DNA of 64,000 bases from Cystobacter ferrugineus (GCF_001887355.1 NZ_MPIN01000002.1:186001-250000), one strand, 5' to 3'. Positions 31,560 to 40,902 are shown, counted from the first letter of the stretch. Numbers and translations: made by a program. Notes: generated by a model from the letters alone, not told the origin.

Positions 31560-32389
31560 GGCTTCACTCCCCCCTGCCAGCGCTCATGGCGGCGCTGCTC
31601 GATGATGCCCGCGATGCGTGCCTTCACCTGCTCCACATAGCCCTGGATGACCGAGTCCTCCTCGTTGCCCGTCCCCTCGAACACCAGGGGCTCGCCGTAG
31701 TGGATTTCCAGCGGCACCGGCAGGGGCAGTGGCAACAGATAGGGGGTGACGGGCACGTAGGGCATGCCGAGTGCCCGGCCCAGCCCATAGAGGTTGGCCA
31801 CCGTGGGGATGGCCGAGCCCCCTCCCAGGAAACCGAAGGGGATGATGGGGGTGCGCGTCTTGAGCGCCAGGCGCATGAAGCCCGTGCCGAAGTCCACCAG
31901 ATCATAGCGCTGGGGGTAGAGCTTCGCGGTGCCACGCGCCCCCTCGGGGAACACGAGCAGCAACCGTTCGTCCTCCAACAGGCGCTGCGCGTTCTCCGGC
32001 AGGCCGGTGAAGTGGCCGCAGCGGCTGGCCCACACCGAGGCCAGGGGCATGGCGCCGATGAACTTCTCCGCCATGGCCTGGGCCAGGCGCGGGGGATTGG
32101 CCTCCAGGAAGCACGAGGAGACGACCATGGCCCCGTCCACCGCCACGCCCCCCGAGTGATTGCCCACCAGCATGGCCCGACCTCGGGCGGGCACGTGCTC
32201 GATTCCATGGCACTTCACCCGGAAGTAGTTCCGGTAGAAGAACGCTTGCACCTCGAACATCACGCCCAGGTGCCACCGGGACACACCGTAGGGATCCACT
32301 CCATAGGCGTTGAACGGCAACTCCAGTCTCCCCAGCCGCTCCTGCACCTCTTCTCGCCTCACGCCGTTTGTCCCTCCGAGGCCGACCAT
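31556..32389 (-). CDS. 1-acylglycerol-3-phosphate acyltransferase-like (PlsC/LPLAT family)
   Basis: 277 aa. The acyltransferase core has [13 protein letters not shown] (the His of the HxnD motif; spacing to Asp is longer than the usual four), the [11 protein letters not shown] block, and [15 protein letters not shown]. This pattern fits the hemolysin/DAGAT-like branch that esterifies lipids at the inner membrane. It is the first gene of a two-gene unit with the epimerase-like gene. The acceptor is not known. Confidence 0.82.
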   Translation of the reverse strand: MVGLGGTNGVRREEVQERLGRLELPFNAYGVDPYGVSRWHLGVMFEVQAFFYRNYFRVKCHGIEHVPARGRAMLVGNHSGGVAVDGAMVVSSCFLEANPPRLAQAMAEKFIGAMPLASVWASRCGHFTGLPENAQRLLEDERLLLVFPEGARGTAKLYPQRYDLVDFGTGFMRLALKTRTPIIPFGFLGGGSAIPTVANLYGLGRALGMPYVPVTPYLLPLPLPVPLEIHYGEPLVFEGTGNEEDSVIQGYVEQVKARIAGIIEQRRHERWQGGVKP

Positions 32390-32590
32390 GGTGTCAGATT
32401 CCGGCGGGGCGGGGCACGCCTCCTGCTGTCACGAGTCGCCCGTTTCAATGAAAACACAATTTATTAGACTTAAAGGAAATGCCGGATAGGCATGTAAAAA
32501 TTGTACAACTTCGCAATCCAAGGCTATCGGATCCTTCGTGTTTTTAGTGTACATTGATGTTTCTAGAACAGTCGTATGAGGATGGTTCGA
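32390..32590. promoter_or_regulatory. AT-rich divergent promoter region
   Basis: This 201-bp gap between divergent genes is clearly lower in GC than its surroundings from about 32440 to 32575. It holds an ATGCC-N5-GGCAT dyad at 32479-32493 and an 8-bp palindrome TTGTACAA at 32501-32508. These could be operator or promoter elements for the acyltransferase gene, the hydrolase gene, or both. No open frame. Confidence 0.45.
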
Positions 32591-33604
32591 ATGAAAAGCA
32601 CGGTCCGGTGGATGAGCATGTGGATGGCCCTGGTGGTGGCGGGGCTGTGCCTGGTTCCGGGAAGGGCTGCGGCGGTGGAGGCCGAGACCGAGGCTGGGGC
32701 GTGGGGGTGGGGGGGCATCAAGGTGGAGCGGCGCACCTTCCCCGTGCGTTTGTCCGACGGCCGCGTCTACAACCTCGTGGGTTACCTCTATTACCAGGGG
32801 AGCTTGAAGAACAAGCCGGTGCAGATCCTCGTGCACGGCATCACCTACAACCACGGCTACTGGGACCTGCCGGAGATCAACCGTCAGGACTACTCCTACG
32901 CGCGCTACATGGCGCGCCAGCACTACGCGGTGCTCGCGTTGGATCTGCTGGGCACCGGGGAGAGTGACAAGCCGCAGGGGGACTTCATCGATCTGTCGGA
33001 GTCGGCCAGCGCCCTGCACCAGGTGGTGAAGCGGCTCAAGGCGACCGCGGCGCGCAACACCTTCGAGAAGATCCTCTACGTGGGGCACTCCAACGGCTCG
33101 CTCACCGTCACCTACGCGCAGGCGTACTACCGGGACGCCGACGCGGTGGTGCTCACCGGCTGGCTCAACACCTACCACGAGCTGCCCGTGGGGGATGAGG
33201 TCTTCGGTCCGCTGCTGGAGCAGGGCCCCTACGTGCAGGTTCCCTCGGAGCTGCGCACCGGGCTCTTCTACTACCCGCGGTCCGCGGACCCGGCGGTCAT
33301 CGCCCGCGACAACGCCGAGGCGGACGTCGTGCCGCGCGGACAGCTCGTGGATCTCTTCACCCTGCTGAAGAACCCGGAGCCCATCCCGGCCGAGAAGATC
33401 ACCGTGCCGGTCATGGTGCAGCTCGGCGAGTTCGACGCGTTGGCCCCCGCGGCCTATGCCGCCCAGGAGGCCCGGGCCTATCCCCGCTCGCGGTACGTGT
33501 TCGTGGACACGATCGACGACATCGGCCACGCCATGAACGGCCACCGCAACCGGCTGCGGAGCTGGGCGATGATCTCCCTGTGGCTGCGCCTGGTGGGCTG
33601 CTGA
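32591..33604 (+). CDS. Secreted alpha/beta hydrolase
   Basis: About 337 aa. I take the ATG at 32591 (MKSTVRWMSMWMALVV) because GAGG lies nine bases upstream; two ATGs 9 and 15 bp earlier are in frame. A signal peptide ends around AAA (near residue 27). The hydrolase core shows the oxyanion region VHGITYNHGYW, nucleophile GHSNG, Asp in LGEFDALAP and His in DIGHAMNGH. It resembles lipase/esterase-type hydrolases; the substrate is unknown. Convergent with the Nudix gene. Confidence 0.82.
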   Translation: MKSTVRWMSMWMALVVAGLCLVPGRAAAVEAETEAGAWGWGGIKVERRTFPVRLSDGRVYNLVGYLYYQGSLKNKPVQILVHGITYNHGYWDLPEINRQDYSYARYMARQHYAVLALDLLGTGESDKPQGDFIDLSESASALHQVVKRLKATAARNTFEKILYVGHSNGSLTVTYAQAYYRDADAVVLTGWLNTYHELPVGDEVFGPLLEQGPYVQVPSELRTGLFYYPRSADPAVIARDNAEADVVPRGQLVDLFTLLKNPEPIPAEKITVPVMVQLGEFDALAPAAYAAQEARAYPRSRYVFVDTIDDIGHAMNGHRNRLRSWAMISLWLRLVGC

Positions 33605-33629
33605 GCGCCTCGCGCTCCTGGGGGGGAGT

Positions 33630-34184
33630 TCAGCGGGGCGCCGTGGCGCGCAGGTGCTCCAGGTAGAAGGCCACCACCACCAGCGAGTGGGTGATGCTCC
33701 CCTCGAGGATGAGCCGGGGCACGGCCTCGCGGGGGTGGAGCTCCACGGAGATGTCCTCGCCGGCGTCCTGATTTCCCTCGTGGGCCTTCACGCAGTCGAG
33801 CGCCAGGTAGCTGTGGCACCGGTTGCCCTGGAGCGCGGGGTTGGGATGGACCGACCCGAGCGCGACCACCCGGCCCGCCACGTACCCGGTCTCCTCCTCC
33901 AGCTCGCGCGCGGCGGCCAGGGCCGGATCCTCCCCGGGCTCCACGATGCCGCCGGGAACCTCCAGCGTCACCCCGGAGATGCCGAAGCGGTACTGGCGGA
34001 TGAGCACGAGCTGATCCTCGCGCGTCACCGCGATGACGTTCACCCAGTCCCCGCAGTCGATGCGCACCCGGGGGTGCTCCTGGCCGGTGCGGGGGTCCGC
34101 GACGATGTCCTGGCGGACGGTGAGGATGGTGTAGTCGTGCTCCAGGCCCCGGCGAAGGCGGGGCCACGATGGAATCGGGCGCAT
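33630..34184 (-). CDS. Nudix hydrolase (ADP-ribose pyrophosphatase-like)
   Basis: 184 aa with a complete Nudix box: GIVEPGEDPALAAAR followed by ELEEETGY, matching Gx5Ex7REUxEExGU. The flanking beta strands (VNVIAVTREDQLVLIRQYRFG) are typical of ADP-sugar pyrophosphatases. It hydrolyses a nucleoside diphosphate linked to another moiety; ADP-ribose is the likely substrate by family. It follows the SirB1-like gene by 4 bp on the same strand, so the two are probably co-transcribed. Confidence 0.88.
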   Translation of the reverse strand: MRPIPSWPRLRRGLEHDYTILTVRQDIVADPRTGQEHPRVRIDCGDWVNVIAVTREDQLVLIRQYRFGISGVTLEVPGGIVEPGEDPALAAARELEEETGYVAGRVVALGSVHPNPALQGNRCHSYLALDCVKAHEGNQDAGEDISVELHPREAVPRLILEGSITHSLVVVAFYLEHLRATAPR

Positions 34185-34188
34185 GGGG

Positions 34189-35049
34189 CTAGTTCAGCAG
34201 CTCGGCGCGCTCGCGCAACTCCCGGACCGTCATCTCCAGCCGATCCCGGTCCGGCGCGTCCGGAGACAGCTCCAGACAGCGCTCCACGTCCTTGAGCGCC
34301 GCGCGGTAGGCCCCCAGGTTGGCCAGGAGCGCCGCGCGCGTGCGCAGCTCGCCCGGGTGGTTGGGAGCGAGCATCAACAGCAGGTCCACCACGGCGAGCC
34401 CCCGCTCATAGTCCGAGCGCTCCAGGTACACGCGCCGCAGGTTGGACAGCATCCGGTAGGCGATGAGCTCCACGGGCGCGGGCGACAGCATGGAGGGGTT
34501 GAAGCGTAGCTGGGGCGCCACGCGCTCCAGCAACTGCTTGCAGCCCTCCTCGGTGAGGATTTCTCCCTCGTGGAAGGGGTCCACCACGAGCTTGTGGTCC
34601 CCCGCGCTGCACGCCACCAGGAAGTGGCCGGGAAAGGACACCCCGTAGAGGGGGATGCCCGCGCGCCGCGCCACCTCCAGGTAGAGCACCGAGAGCGAGA
34701 TGGGCAGGCCCACCTTGCGCTCGAGCACCACGTTCAGGAAGCTGTTCTCCGGCGAGTGGTAGTCGTCCTCGTTGCCGCGGAAGCCCTCGATGTCCGCCAG
34801 CACGTGACGCAGGGCGGTGAGGCCGGCGAGCACCTCGCCATGGCTCGCGTGCCGCTCCATCTCCAACTGCACCCGGGCGGCCAGCGCGTCCAGGGTGTGC
34901 AGGCACGCCGCGGCGTCCAGGTGGGGCTGATTGAGCGTGGCGATGGCCAGCGCGGCGAGGTCCAGTCGCGGCGGATCGGCGGCGAGGGCGGACACGAGGC
35001 GTTCGCGGGCCAGGGGCGAGCTCAAGGTCGAGGTCGAGGCGATGCTCAC
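34189..35049 (-). CDS. SirB1-family protein (transglutaminase-like plus TPR)
   Basis: About 286 aa from the GTG at 35047-35049 (VSIASTSTLSSPL); a GTG five codons upstream is an alternative, and neither has a strong ribosome-binding site. The SirB1/YchA pattern is clear: YHSPENSFLNVVLERKVGLPISLSVLYLEVARRAGIPLYGVSFPGHFLV, then TPR-like helices (YERGLAVVDLLLMLAPNHPGELRTRAALLANLGAYRAALKDVERCL). Family members lack a proven enzymatic activity. It precedes the Nudix gene by 4 bp. Confidence 0.87.
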   Translation of the reverse strand: MSIASTSTLSSPLARERLVSALAADPPRLDLAALAIATLNQPHLDAAACLHTLDALAARVQLEMERHASHGEVLAGLTALRHVLADIEGFRGNEDDYHSPENSFLNVVLERKVGLPISLSVLYLEVARRAGIPLYGVSFPGHFLVACSAGDHKLVVDPFHEGEILTEEGCKQLLERVAPQLRFNPSMLSPAPVELIAYRMLSNLRRVYLERSDYERGLAVVDLLLMLAPNHPGELRTRAALLANLGAYRAALKDVERCLELSPDAPDRDRLEMTVRELRERAELLN

Positions 35050-35099
35050 GGTGTAAGCACTAACCCACGAGCGGGCAGACGGCAAAGGCAGGCAGGCGG

Positions 35100-35378
35100 T
35101 CACGGAGCCGGAGGTTCGGGGGGCAACAACCGGCCCTTGATTTCGGCGAAGAGCGCCATCTGCGCCGAGATGAGGCCCGAGAGCAGTCCATCCTCGAACT
35201 CGAAGGTCGGGTGTTCCTTGAGTTTCGGGAAGTCGTGGGGGTTGCGCAACTCCTCGGGAGTGATGTTGGGAACGACCTCGCGGGCCAGGCGGAGCACCTT
35301 GGCGCGCTGCTGGGTCAGCATCTGCTCGAAGAGCTTGCTGGCGATGTCCAGCATCTCCCGTCCGCTCTCTTCCGTCAT
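35100..35378 (-). CDS. Small conserved-looking hypothetical protein
   Basis: 92 aa from the ATG at 35376-35378 (MTEESGREMLDIASKLFEQ). Predominantly helical and charged, with an EFEDGLLSGLISAQMALFAEIK C-terminal helix; no signal peptide, no metal or catalytic motif. It lies upstream of the SirB1 gene on the same strand with a 50-bp gap. I do not recognise the family. Codon pattern (strong GC at third positions) supports it being real. Confidence 0.65.
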   Translation of the reverse strand: MTEESGREMLDIASKLFEQMLTQQRAKVLRLAREVVPNITPEELRNPHDFPKLKEHPTFEFEDGLLSGLISAQMALFAEIKGRLLPPEPPAP

Positions 35379-35598
35379 GGGGCGTGTCTCCTTGGGCGAT
35401 GGGGCGCCGTTGTCTGGCGGAACACAACGGAATCCCGGGGCCGACGCAAGGGCGTCGCCATGCCGGAGGCTGGCTGGCCGCCTGCCCGGGGGCCAACGGG
35501 CGGGGGGCCCGGGCGAAGTGGCCCCGCGGAGGATCCATCCCCAGGTTGAGAGCAAGCCCCGGCCAAGAAGACATCCGGGCGGAAAGACAGAGGACACG

Positions 35599-35916
35599 AT
35601 GGCATTTGGACAGGGGGAGAACCCGGCGAGCTCCATCACGCCCCACCTGGATTCCGTGGACTATCCCGCCCTGCGCGAGCATCTCGTGGAAGCGGCGGAG
35701 GACAACGGTGCGGATGTGGACATCATCAACGTCTTCAAGGCGCTGCCCCGCGAGGAGTACCGGTCTCGGGAGGAAGTGATGCGCGACCTGGCGGAGGCGG
35801 CGCGGCGCTTCGCCACCGGGGGCCTGCGCGACGACGACGGCGTGGTGCGTGACCGGCGCAACATCGGGCGGGATCTGGTGGAGAGCGCCTCGGACGACAC
35901 CTCCCGTCACCCGTAG
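35599..35916 (+). CDS. DUF2795-like small protein
   Basis: 105 aa. Residues about 20-65 (YPALREHLVEAAEDNGADVD, then the ALPREEYRSREEV segment) match the DUF2795 pattern in which a Tyr-Pro and an AEDNGAD helix pair are followed by a LPxxxY loop. The start has AGAGGA a few bases upstream. The domain has no known biochemical role; such proteins are often small and possibly DNA- or stress-related. It is followed by a strong terminator. Confidence 0.72.
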   Translation: MAFGQGENPASSITPHLDSVDYPALREHLVEAAEDNGADVDIINVFKALPREEYRSREEVMRDLAEAARRFATGGLRDDDGVVRDRRNIGRDLVESASDDTSRHP

Positions 35917-35943
35917 TCGGCGGCTCCTGTCGGGACACCACAT

Positions 35944-35993
35944 GCCCGTGGGCGCGGGGGTTCTTCCCTCCCGCGTTCACGGGCGTCTTGTTT
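35944..35993 (+). terminator. Intrinsic terminator after the DUF2795 gene
   Basis: A 15-bp stem (35944-35958 with 35970-35984, two positions paired only as G-U in RNA) closes an 11-nt loop and is followed by GTCTTGTTT. It starts 28 bp after the stop codon and is one of the clearest hairpins in the window. Confidence 0.8.
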
Positions 35994-36107
35994 GGGCGTC
36001 CCCTCGCTGATGTGACGAAACAACAGGAAAAAACGTGAATTCCCGTCTATCTAGGGGAGGTGTCCCCTCACGTGCGTCGTGGGGGCGAACACTCGGGAGA
36101 TAGACGC

Positions 36108-37361
36108 ATGATGGGAACGCGGCGAAGTCAGAAGCGATGGGACGTGGTGTCGACCTCCGGCTCCGGGTGGTTCAGGGGCCTGGCGCTCCTGGCGGCGTGC
36201 GCCGTGCTGTGTCCCGGAGTCGCCGGGGCGCAGGTGGGCAAGACGCTGGTGACGCCTTCCGCCTCGCCGGCGGCGCAGAAGGTCTACGGGCTGCTCGTGG
36301 ACCTGGAGAATGGGTCGCGCGCGGGCAATCGCCGCACGATCATCGGCCAGCACTGCGAGGCGCAGAAGGAAATCCACCAGGAAGGCAGCTACGCGGGGGC
36401 GTACTACGACAAGGTCACCCAGCTCTCGGGTGGCAAGAAGCCCGCGTTCGTCGAGCTCGACCTGGGGCCGGGCTGGTACCAGTCCTCGTTCAACGAGGAC
36501 GCCACGGCCTGGAGGGCCACCTTCAACGGAATCGGTTTCCTCAAGGACCGCTGGACCTATGGCGAGGGCCTCGTGGGGGTGAGCTTTCATCAGCCCTATC
36601 CGGGCAGCCCCTCGAAGAGCTTCGAGAACACCATCGTCGAGACGGCCACCAATGCCTCCGGCCAGCGGGTGAACCTGGATGATGCGTGGTTCAGGCGGGT
36701 CGTCGACTGGCAGAACAACACGGCCGAATACCAGACGCTGCTGCGGGACTTGTCCTGGGCCGCCAATCGCTTGCAGCCCCTGAAGGACGTGGGCGTCCCC
36801 GTGCTCTTCCGGCCCTATCATGAGATGAACAAGCGCTCGGGCCGCTTCTGGTGGGCCAACCGCGATCCCGCGCTCTACAAACAACTGTGGAGCATCATCT
36901 TCAACTACATGACGAAGACGCGGGGGTTCAACAACCTCATCTGGGTCTGGTCCCCCTATGCCTGGGATGGGACGTACGGGGGCGACCCGTGGAACTACTA
37001 CCCCACCGAGGGCGCGGACATCGTCGCGGTCGACATCTACAACGGCAATCCCTACCTGCCGGGGCGGTATTACACGGAGCTCGCCGGCTACAACAAGCCA
37101 CGCATGCTGGCGGAGAACGACAAGATGCCGGTGCGCTGGGACAAGAACGTCTCGGAGATCGACGCCCGCCCCTGGGTCATCTACGCCATCTGGGGGGACA
37201 CGGTGATTCGGGATGTCAGCGGTTCCGGAGCGGCGAATGCCTGGAACGTCGAGAACAACTACCAGGCCATCAAGAACACCTACGCCTACGAGAAGGTCCT
37301 GACGGGCGGACAGACGCCGCCCAACGGCACGGCCAATTACAACTGGTGGTCCGTGCACTGA
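36108..37361 (+). CDS. Secreted glycoside hydrolase family 26 (beta-mannanase-like)
   Basis: 417 aa from the ATG at 36108 (MMGTRRSQKRW; the next codon is also ATG). A signal peptide ends near VAGAQ (about 42). The GH26 barrel shows RTIIGQHC, SFHQPYP, the acid/base Glu239 in FRPYHEMN followed by FWWANRDP, NNLIWVWSPYAWDG, and Glu336 in MLAENDKMP as the likely nucleophile. Substrate is probably a mannan or mixed-linkage glucan. No carbohydrate-binding module is attached. It stands alone between two intergenic stretches. Confidence 0.85.
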   Translation: MMGTRRSQKRWDVVSTSGSGWFRGLALLAACAVLCPGVAGAQVGKTLVTPSASPAAQKVYGLLVDLENGSRAGNRRTIIGQHCEAQKEIHQEGSYAGAYYDKVTQLSGGKKPAFVELDLGPGWYQSSFNEDATAWRATFNGIGFLKDRWTYGEGLVGVSFHQPYPGSPSKSFENTIVETATNASGQRVNLDDAWFRRVVDWQNNTAEYQTLLRDLSWAANRLQPLKDVGVPVLFRPYHEMNKRSGRFWWANRDPALYKQLWSIIFNYMTKTRGFNNLIWVWSPYAWDGTYGGDPWNYYPTEGADIVAVDIYNGNPYLPGRYYTELAGYNKPRMLAENDKMPVRWDKNVSEIDARPWVIYAIWGDTVIRDVSGSGAANAWNVENNYQAIKNTYAYEKVLTGGQTPPNGTANYNWWSVH

Positions 37362-37483
37362 GACGGGGGAGGGGAGCCCGCGGGTGCCCAGGATATTGAC
37401 TCGCCCCGTCGATCTGGCTTTTGCTTGGAGGGCTGGCGTTGACGCCAGTCCGCCGGGGCTGCCCGGTGATTGGGGGGATGAGA

Positions 37484-37723
37484 ATGTTGAGGGCACGTGC
37501 GTCCGTGGTCGGGGGTGGCCTCATCCTGTTGGTCGCGTCGGGCTGCCCTCATGCCTATGGCATCGAGGGCACCATCGATCGGGCCGTGCTCAAGGACTTG
37601 ATTGAAAACGCGAGTCACAAGCAGTGCCCCGAAGATGAGATTCGGGGCCTATGCGACGGTGATCAGTTCGTCGACTGTATGGCGGATTGCCGGGAGCGGA
37701 TGGAAAGGAATGCTCGCCGATGA
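37484..37723 (+). CDS. Small lipoprotein, unknown function
   Basis: 79 aa from the ATG at 37484 with a G-rich ribosome-binding stretch upstream; an ATG two codons earlier is possible. The signal sequence ends in the lipobox LVASGC. The mature part has four Cys (KQCPEDEIRGLCDGDQF, then VDCMADC), probably two disulfides. It overlaps the following Cys-rich gene by 4 bp (ATGA), so the two are coupled. No family recognised. Confidence 0.7.
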   Translation: MLRARASVVGGGLILLVASGCPHAYGIEGTIDRAVLKDLIENASHKQCPEDEIRGLCDGDQFVDCMADCRERMERNARR

Positions 37724-38604
37724 GCTGGCGCGCGGTGGCTGCGCTGATCCTGGGTCTGTTGCTTCCTCTTCCCCTGCTCTGGTCTCTGGGGCTGTTGCCT
37801 GTCCATGGACTCCAGTCTTCTTCCCGCCAGGAGTCGCGGAGGGTTGTTCCTCGGCTTTCAGCTGAACAACTCAAGCAATTGCCCACGGCGGGTCGTGCCT
37901 GCCGGAGTGATGCGGACTGCGATGCTTCGCTCGTTTGTCTGCGGGGACTTCTGATGATTCAGCCGATCTGTGCCGCGAGCAGGTGTGTGGCGGACCATGA
38001 CTGCCAGGAGGGCTTTGCCTGCCGGGCGGTGCAGGCGGGTGATCGCGTGGTTCGTGTCTGTGGTGCCATGGGGACACAGAAGGAGGGGGAATGGTGTTTG
38101 AAGGTTCCGTTCCGCCAGGAGTCGGCCTGTGCTCCTGGCCTCGTCTGCGCGGCATTTTCGTGTGGCCGCCGCTGCCAGCTTCAAGACCCCCAAAGCTGTT
38201 CCCCGGGCTTCGCCTGCCTCGACGTGGACGCGGAGGGCCCGGTCTGCCTGCCCAGTTGTGAGGGAATGACATGTCCCGAGGGGCAGCGGTGCACCCGGTT
38301 GCGCAAGGGAGGCTCGCGTTGCGTGCAGGTGCATGGCCGGGACTGTCAGCACGACGCGCTCTGTCCGGAGCCCCAGGTCTGTAATGTCTTCCTGGGGGGG
38401 CGCTCTCGTCGGAACGAAGCCTGGATGGAGTGCGTTCTTCCCTGTGTCGAGGACGGTCCATCCTGCCCGGCCGGCATGGTCTGCTACGCCAAACACTGTC
38501 GCCAGCTTTGCTCCAAGCAGAACGAGACCCGCGTCTGCGCCCAGGGTGAAAGCTGTCACGTCGAGCCGGGCACGACGTCGGGCGTCTGCCAGTTGGACTT
38601 CTGA
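37720..38604 (+). CDS. Cys-rich exported protein with EB-like repeats
   Basis: 294 aa from the ATG at 37720 (MSWRAVAALILGLLLP), overlapping the previous stop. After an N-terminal signal or anchor helix come repeated C-x5-C-x5-C units such as CRSDADCDASLVC, CVADHDCQEGFAC, CPEGQRC, CQHDALCPEPQVC and CPAGMVC, all expected to be disulfide-bonded. This is a common myxobacterial surface-protein pattern. GC looks a little lower than in neighbouring genes. It likely forms a cell-surface pair with the small lipoprotein before it; function unknown. Confidence 0.75.
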   Translation: MSWRAVAALILGLLLPLPLLWSLGLLPVHGLQSSSRQESRRVVPRLSAEQLKQLPTAGRACRSDADCDASLVCLRGLLMIQPICAASRCVADHDCQEGFACRAVQAGDRVVRVCGAMGTQKEGEWCLKVPFRQESACAPGLVCAAFSCGRRCQLQDPQSCSPGFACLDVDAEGPVCLPSCEGMTCPEGQRCTRLRKGGSRCVQVHGRDCQHDALCPEPQVCNVFLGGRSRRNEAWMECVLPCVEDGPSCPAGMVCYAKHCRQLCSKQNETRVCAQGESCHVEPGTTSGVCQLDF

Positions 38605-38672
38605 GCAAGGCTCCGCGGGGGCTCCGATGCGCTCGCGGGCCGCGGAGGTTTCTGCCAGCTTGCGCGGACATC

Positions 38673-39578
38673 ATGCGGACCTCCTCCTCCTTCCTCCTGA
38701 TCCTCCTCGCGGCCCCGGTCACCGCGTGCCACCGCGACATCCCGTCGTTGAATCCCCCCCCGGCCGCGGCGCCTCCCCTGCGGCCCTTGTTCCTGCCCCC
38801 CGATGACTCGCTCCTCACGGAGACGGTGCGCACCTCCCTGCGGCACGAGGGCACTCCGGACGCGCGGGAAGCGGAGATGACCACCGTCTCGCGCTTCTCC
38901 GCCGAGCAGGACTCCTGGGTCCTCACCCAGCGGGTGACGCGCTCGCGCTACCTCCAGGGGGGCCAGCCGATGGAGTCGCTGGTGGACACCGTGCTCCAGC
39001 GCGCCGTGCTGCGCCTGCGGCTCGCGGCGGATGGCACCTATGTGCGGCTCGTGGAACCCGAGGCCGTGCTGGCCGCCATCCGCGAGGTGGCGCCCAGGGA
39101 ACTGGATGTCACGCCGCTCGAGCGCTTCTTCGCCCCGGACGCTCTCGAGGCGCGCACGCGCGGGGAGTGGGAGGTGAAGTACGGCGGCATCTACGGGCGG
39201 GCCTGGGTCCCGGGGCAGCGCGGCTACGCGGTGGGCGTGCTGCCCGTGGGCGGACGCGAGGTGACGTACCTGCTGGAGCGCACCTTCACCGGCACGCAGC
39301 TCACCGAGCAGGGCGAGGCCCTGGTGTTCTCGCTGCGCTGCCTCGCCCAGCCGGGGGACGTGTCGCCCCAGGCCGTGCGCGACACGCTGCGCCTCGCGGG
39401 AGACCCCCAGGTGACACCCGGCGTGGAGTGCGACGGAGAACAGTTGCTCGGCAAGGGACGCTTCCTCCCGGTGCGGCGCGGGTTCACCCTCAGGGCGTCG
39501 TTGGACGGAGAAACCTGGACATGGGCGACGCAGTCGACACTGGAGTCGGTGCGGGCGCTCGAGGAGGAGCAGCGGTGA
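38673..39578 (+). CDS. Lipoprotein of unknown function
   Basis: 301 aa. Signal peptide with lipobox VTAC (Cys19), then a proline-rich linker and a beta-rich domain without recognised motifs (YGGIYGRAWVPGQRGYAVGV, REVTYLLERTFTGTQLT). It overlaps the CoA-binding gene by 4 bp (GTGA). I cannot assign a function; outer-membrane or periplasmic location is likely. Confidence 0.7.
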   Translation: MRTSSSFLLILLAAPVTACHRDIPSLNPPPAAAPPLRPLFLPPDDSLLTETVRTSLRHEGTPDAREAEMTTVSRFSAEQDSWVLTQRVTRSRYLQGGQPMESLVDTVLQRAVLRLRLAADGTYVRLVEPEAVLAAIREVAPRELDVTPLERFFAPDALEARTRGEWEVKYGGIYGRAWVPGQRGYAVGVLPVGGREVTYLLERTFTGTQLTEQGEALVFSLRCLAQPGDVSPQAVRDTLRLAGDPQVTPGVECDGEQLLGKGRFLPVRRGFTLRASLDGETWTWATQSTLESVRALEEEQR

Positions 39579-40015
39579 GCTACGAACAGAACCTCATCGA
39601 GGACGAAGAGGGCATTCGCGCGCTGGTGCGCGGCGCCAGGCGCGTGGCGGTGCTGGGCATCAAGACGGAGCAGCACTCGGGGCAGCCCGCATTCTATGTG
39701 CCCGAGTACCTCGCCCAGGCGGGCGTGGACGTGGTGCCCGTGCCCGTCTACTACCCGGAGGTGACGCACATCCTGGAGCGGCCGGTGTTCCGCAGGCTCG
39801 TGGACATTCCGGGCGAGATCGATCTGGTGGACGTGTTCCGCCGTCCGCAGGACATCGACCAGCACGTGGACGACATCCTCGCCAAGAAGCCGAGGGCGGT
39901 GTGGTTCCAGTCGGGCATCCGCAACGACGCGGCGGCGCGGCGGCTGGCCGAGGCGGGCATCCGGGTGGTCCAGGACCGCTGCCTCATGGTGGACCACCGG
40001 CGCTACGCGCGCTGA
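39575..40015 (+). CDS. CoA-binding domain protein (YccU/PF13380-like)
   Basis: 146 aa from the GTG at 39575-39577, with GAGGAGG upstream and a 4-bp overlap to the lipoprotein gene. It is a single CoA-binding Rossmann domain: RRVAVLGIKTEQHSGQPAFYVPEYLAQAGVDVVPV, then PRAVWFQSGIRNDAAARRLAEAG and QDRCLMVDHRRY. Family members bind CoA or a related nucleotide; no enzyme activity is established. Convergent with the patatin-like gene. Confidence 0.85.
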   Translation: MSYEQNLIEDEEGIRALVRGARRVAVLGIKTEQHSGQPAFYVPEYLAQAGVDVVPVPVYYPEVTHILERPVFRRLVDIPGEIDLVDVFRRPQDIDQHVDDILAKKPRAVWFQSGIRNDAAARRLAEAGIRVVQDRCLMVDHRRYAR

Positions 40016-40026
40016 GGGTGTCCGCC

Positions 40027-40902
40027 TCAGGACTCCTCGAAGGGGACGGGCGGCCGGGCGAAGGCTCGCTCGGCGCTCAGCCTCGCCTGGTGCAACGCAT
40101 CGAAGCCGCGCTCCATCTGCGTGGGGGACACGGGCGGCAGGTTGGACACCATCACGTAGATGGGAAAGCCGCGCTCCTTGAGCAGGGCGAGCTGAAGCTG
40201 GAAGTGGTCGCGCCGCAGCGCCGCCGAGCCCGCCGCGATGCCCTGCGCGTACGCCATGGGGCCACCCAGCATCTTGCGCGTGCGGCTCGGCAGGTAGTGC
40301 ACGAGGATGGCGTCCAGCTCCTTGCCGAAGGCGCTCTCGCGCAGTGACAGCGCGGGCGCCTTGTCCACCAGACCCCCGTCCCAGTACAGGTCACGCCCCA
40401 CCCGCACCGCGCGGAACAGGCCCGGGTAGGCGCACGTCGCGTGCACCCGGGGCGCCAGTTCCCCCGAGGTGAACACCTCGTGCGTGCCCTGTGTGAGGTT
40501 GGCGCTCGTGAGCAGCAGCGGATGCGGTAGCTCCTCGAAGGTCCTCACCGGCAGCGTGCGCTCCAGCAGCTTGCGGAAGCGTTCTCCCTTGAGCAGGCCC
40601 GTGGCCCCATGGCCCTCGCGCGGCAGGGCGTTGAACACCGCGCCAATCGGATCCGGATCCCAGAACGACTCGCGCGTCTGCTGGAGCACCAGCTCCTCGA
40701 TGGCGTCCTCGCTCAGCCCCGCCGCCGCGTACGCCGCCACCAGTCCCCCCGAGCTCGTTCCCGCGTAGGCCGCCGGCCTCAGCCCCGTGGCCGCCAGTCC
40801 CTTGAGGAACCCCGCGTGTCCGAAGAAGCCGAAGTAGCCGGCGGAAAGAACGAGCCCGAATCGTTTGCCCTGGAGGGTTTGTTGAAGAGTGGGAGCGGCC
40901 AT
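40027..40902 (-). CDS. Patatin-like phospholipase
   Basis: 291 aa. The catalytic dyad is Ser50 in GTSSG and Asp in YWDGGLVD. The oxyanion region LVLSAGYFGFFGHAGFLKGL departs from the usual G-G-x-R/K pattern, so activity is not certain. No signal peptide. It probably acts on membrane lipids. It faces a long, low-GC intergenic region upstream. Confidence 0.83.
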   Translation of the reverse strand: MAAPTLQQTLQGKRFGLVLSAGYFGFFGHAGFLKGLAATGLRPAAYAGTSSGGLVAAYAAAGLSEDAIEELVLQQTRESFWDPDPIGAVFNALPREGHGATGLLKGERFRKLLERTLPVRTFEELPHPLLLTSANLTQGTHEVFTSGELAPRVHATCAYPGLFRAVRVGRDLYWDGGLVDKAPALSLRESAFGKELDAILVHYLPSRTRKMLGGPMAYAQGIAAGSAALRRDHFQLQLALLKERGFPIYVMVSNLPPVSPTQMERGFDALHQARLSAERAFARPPVPFEES

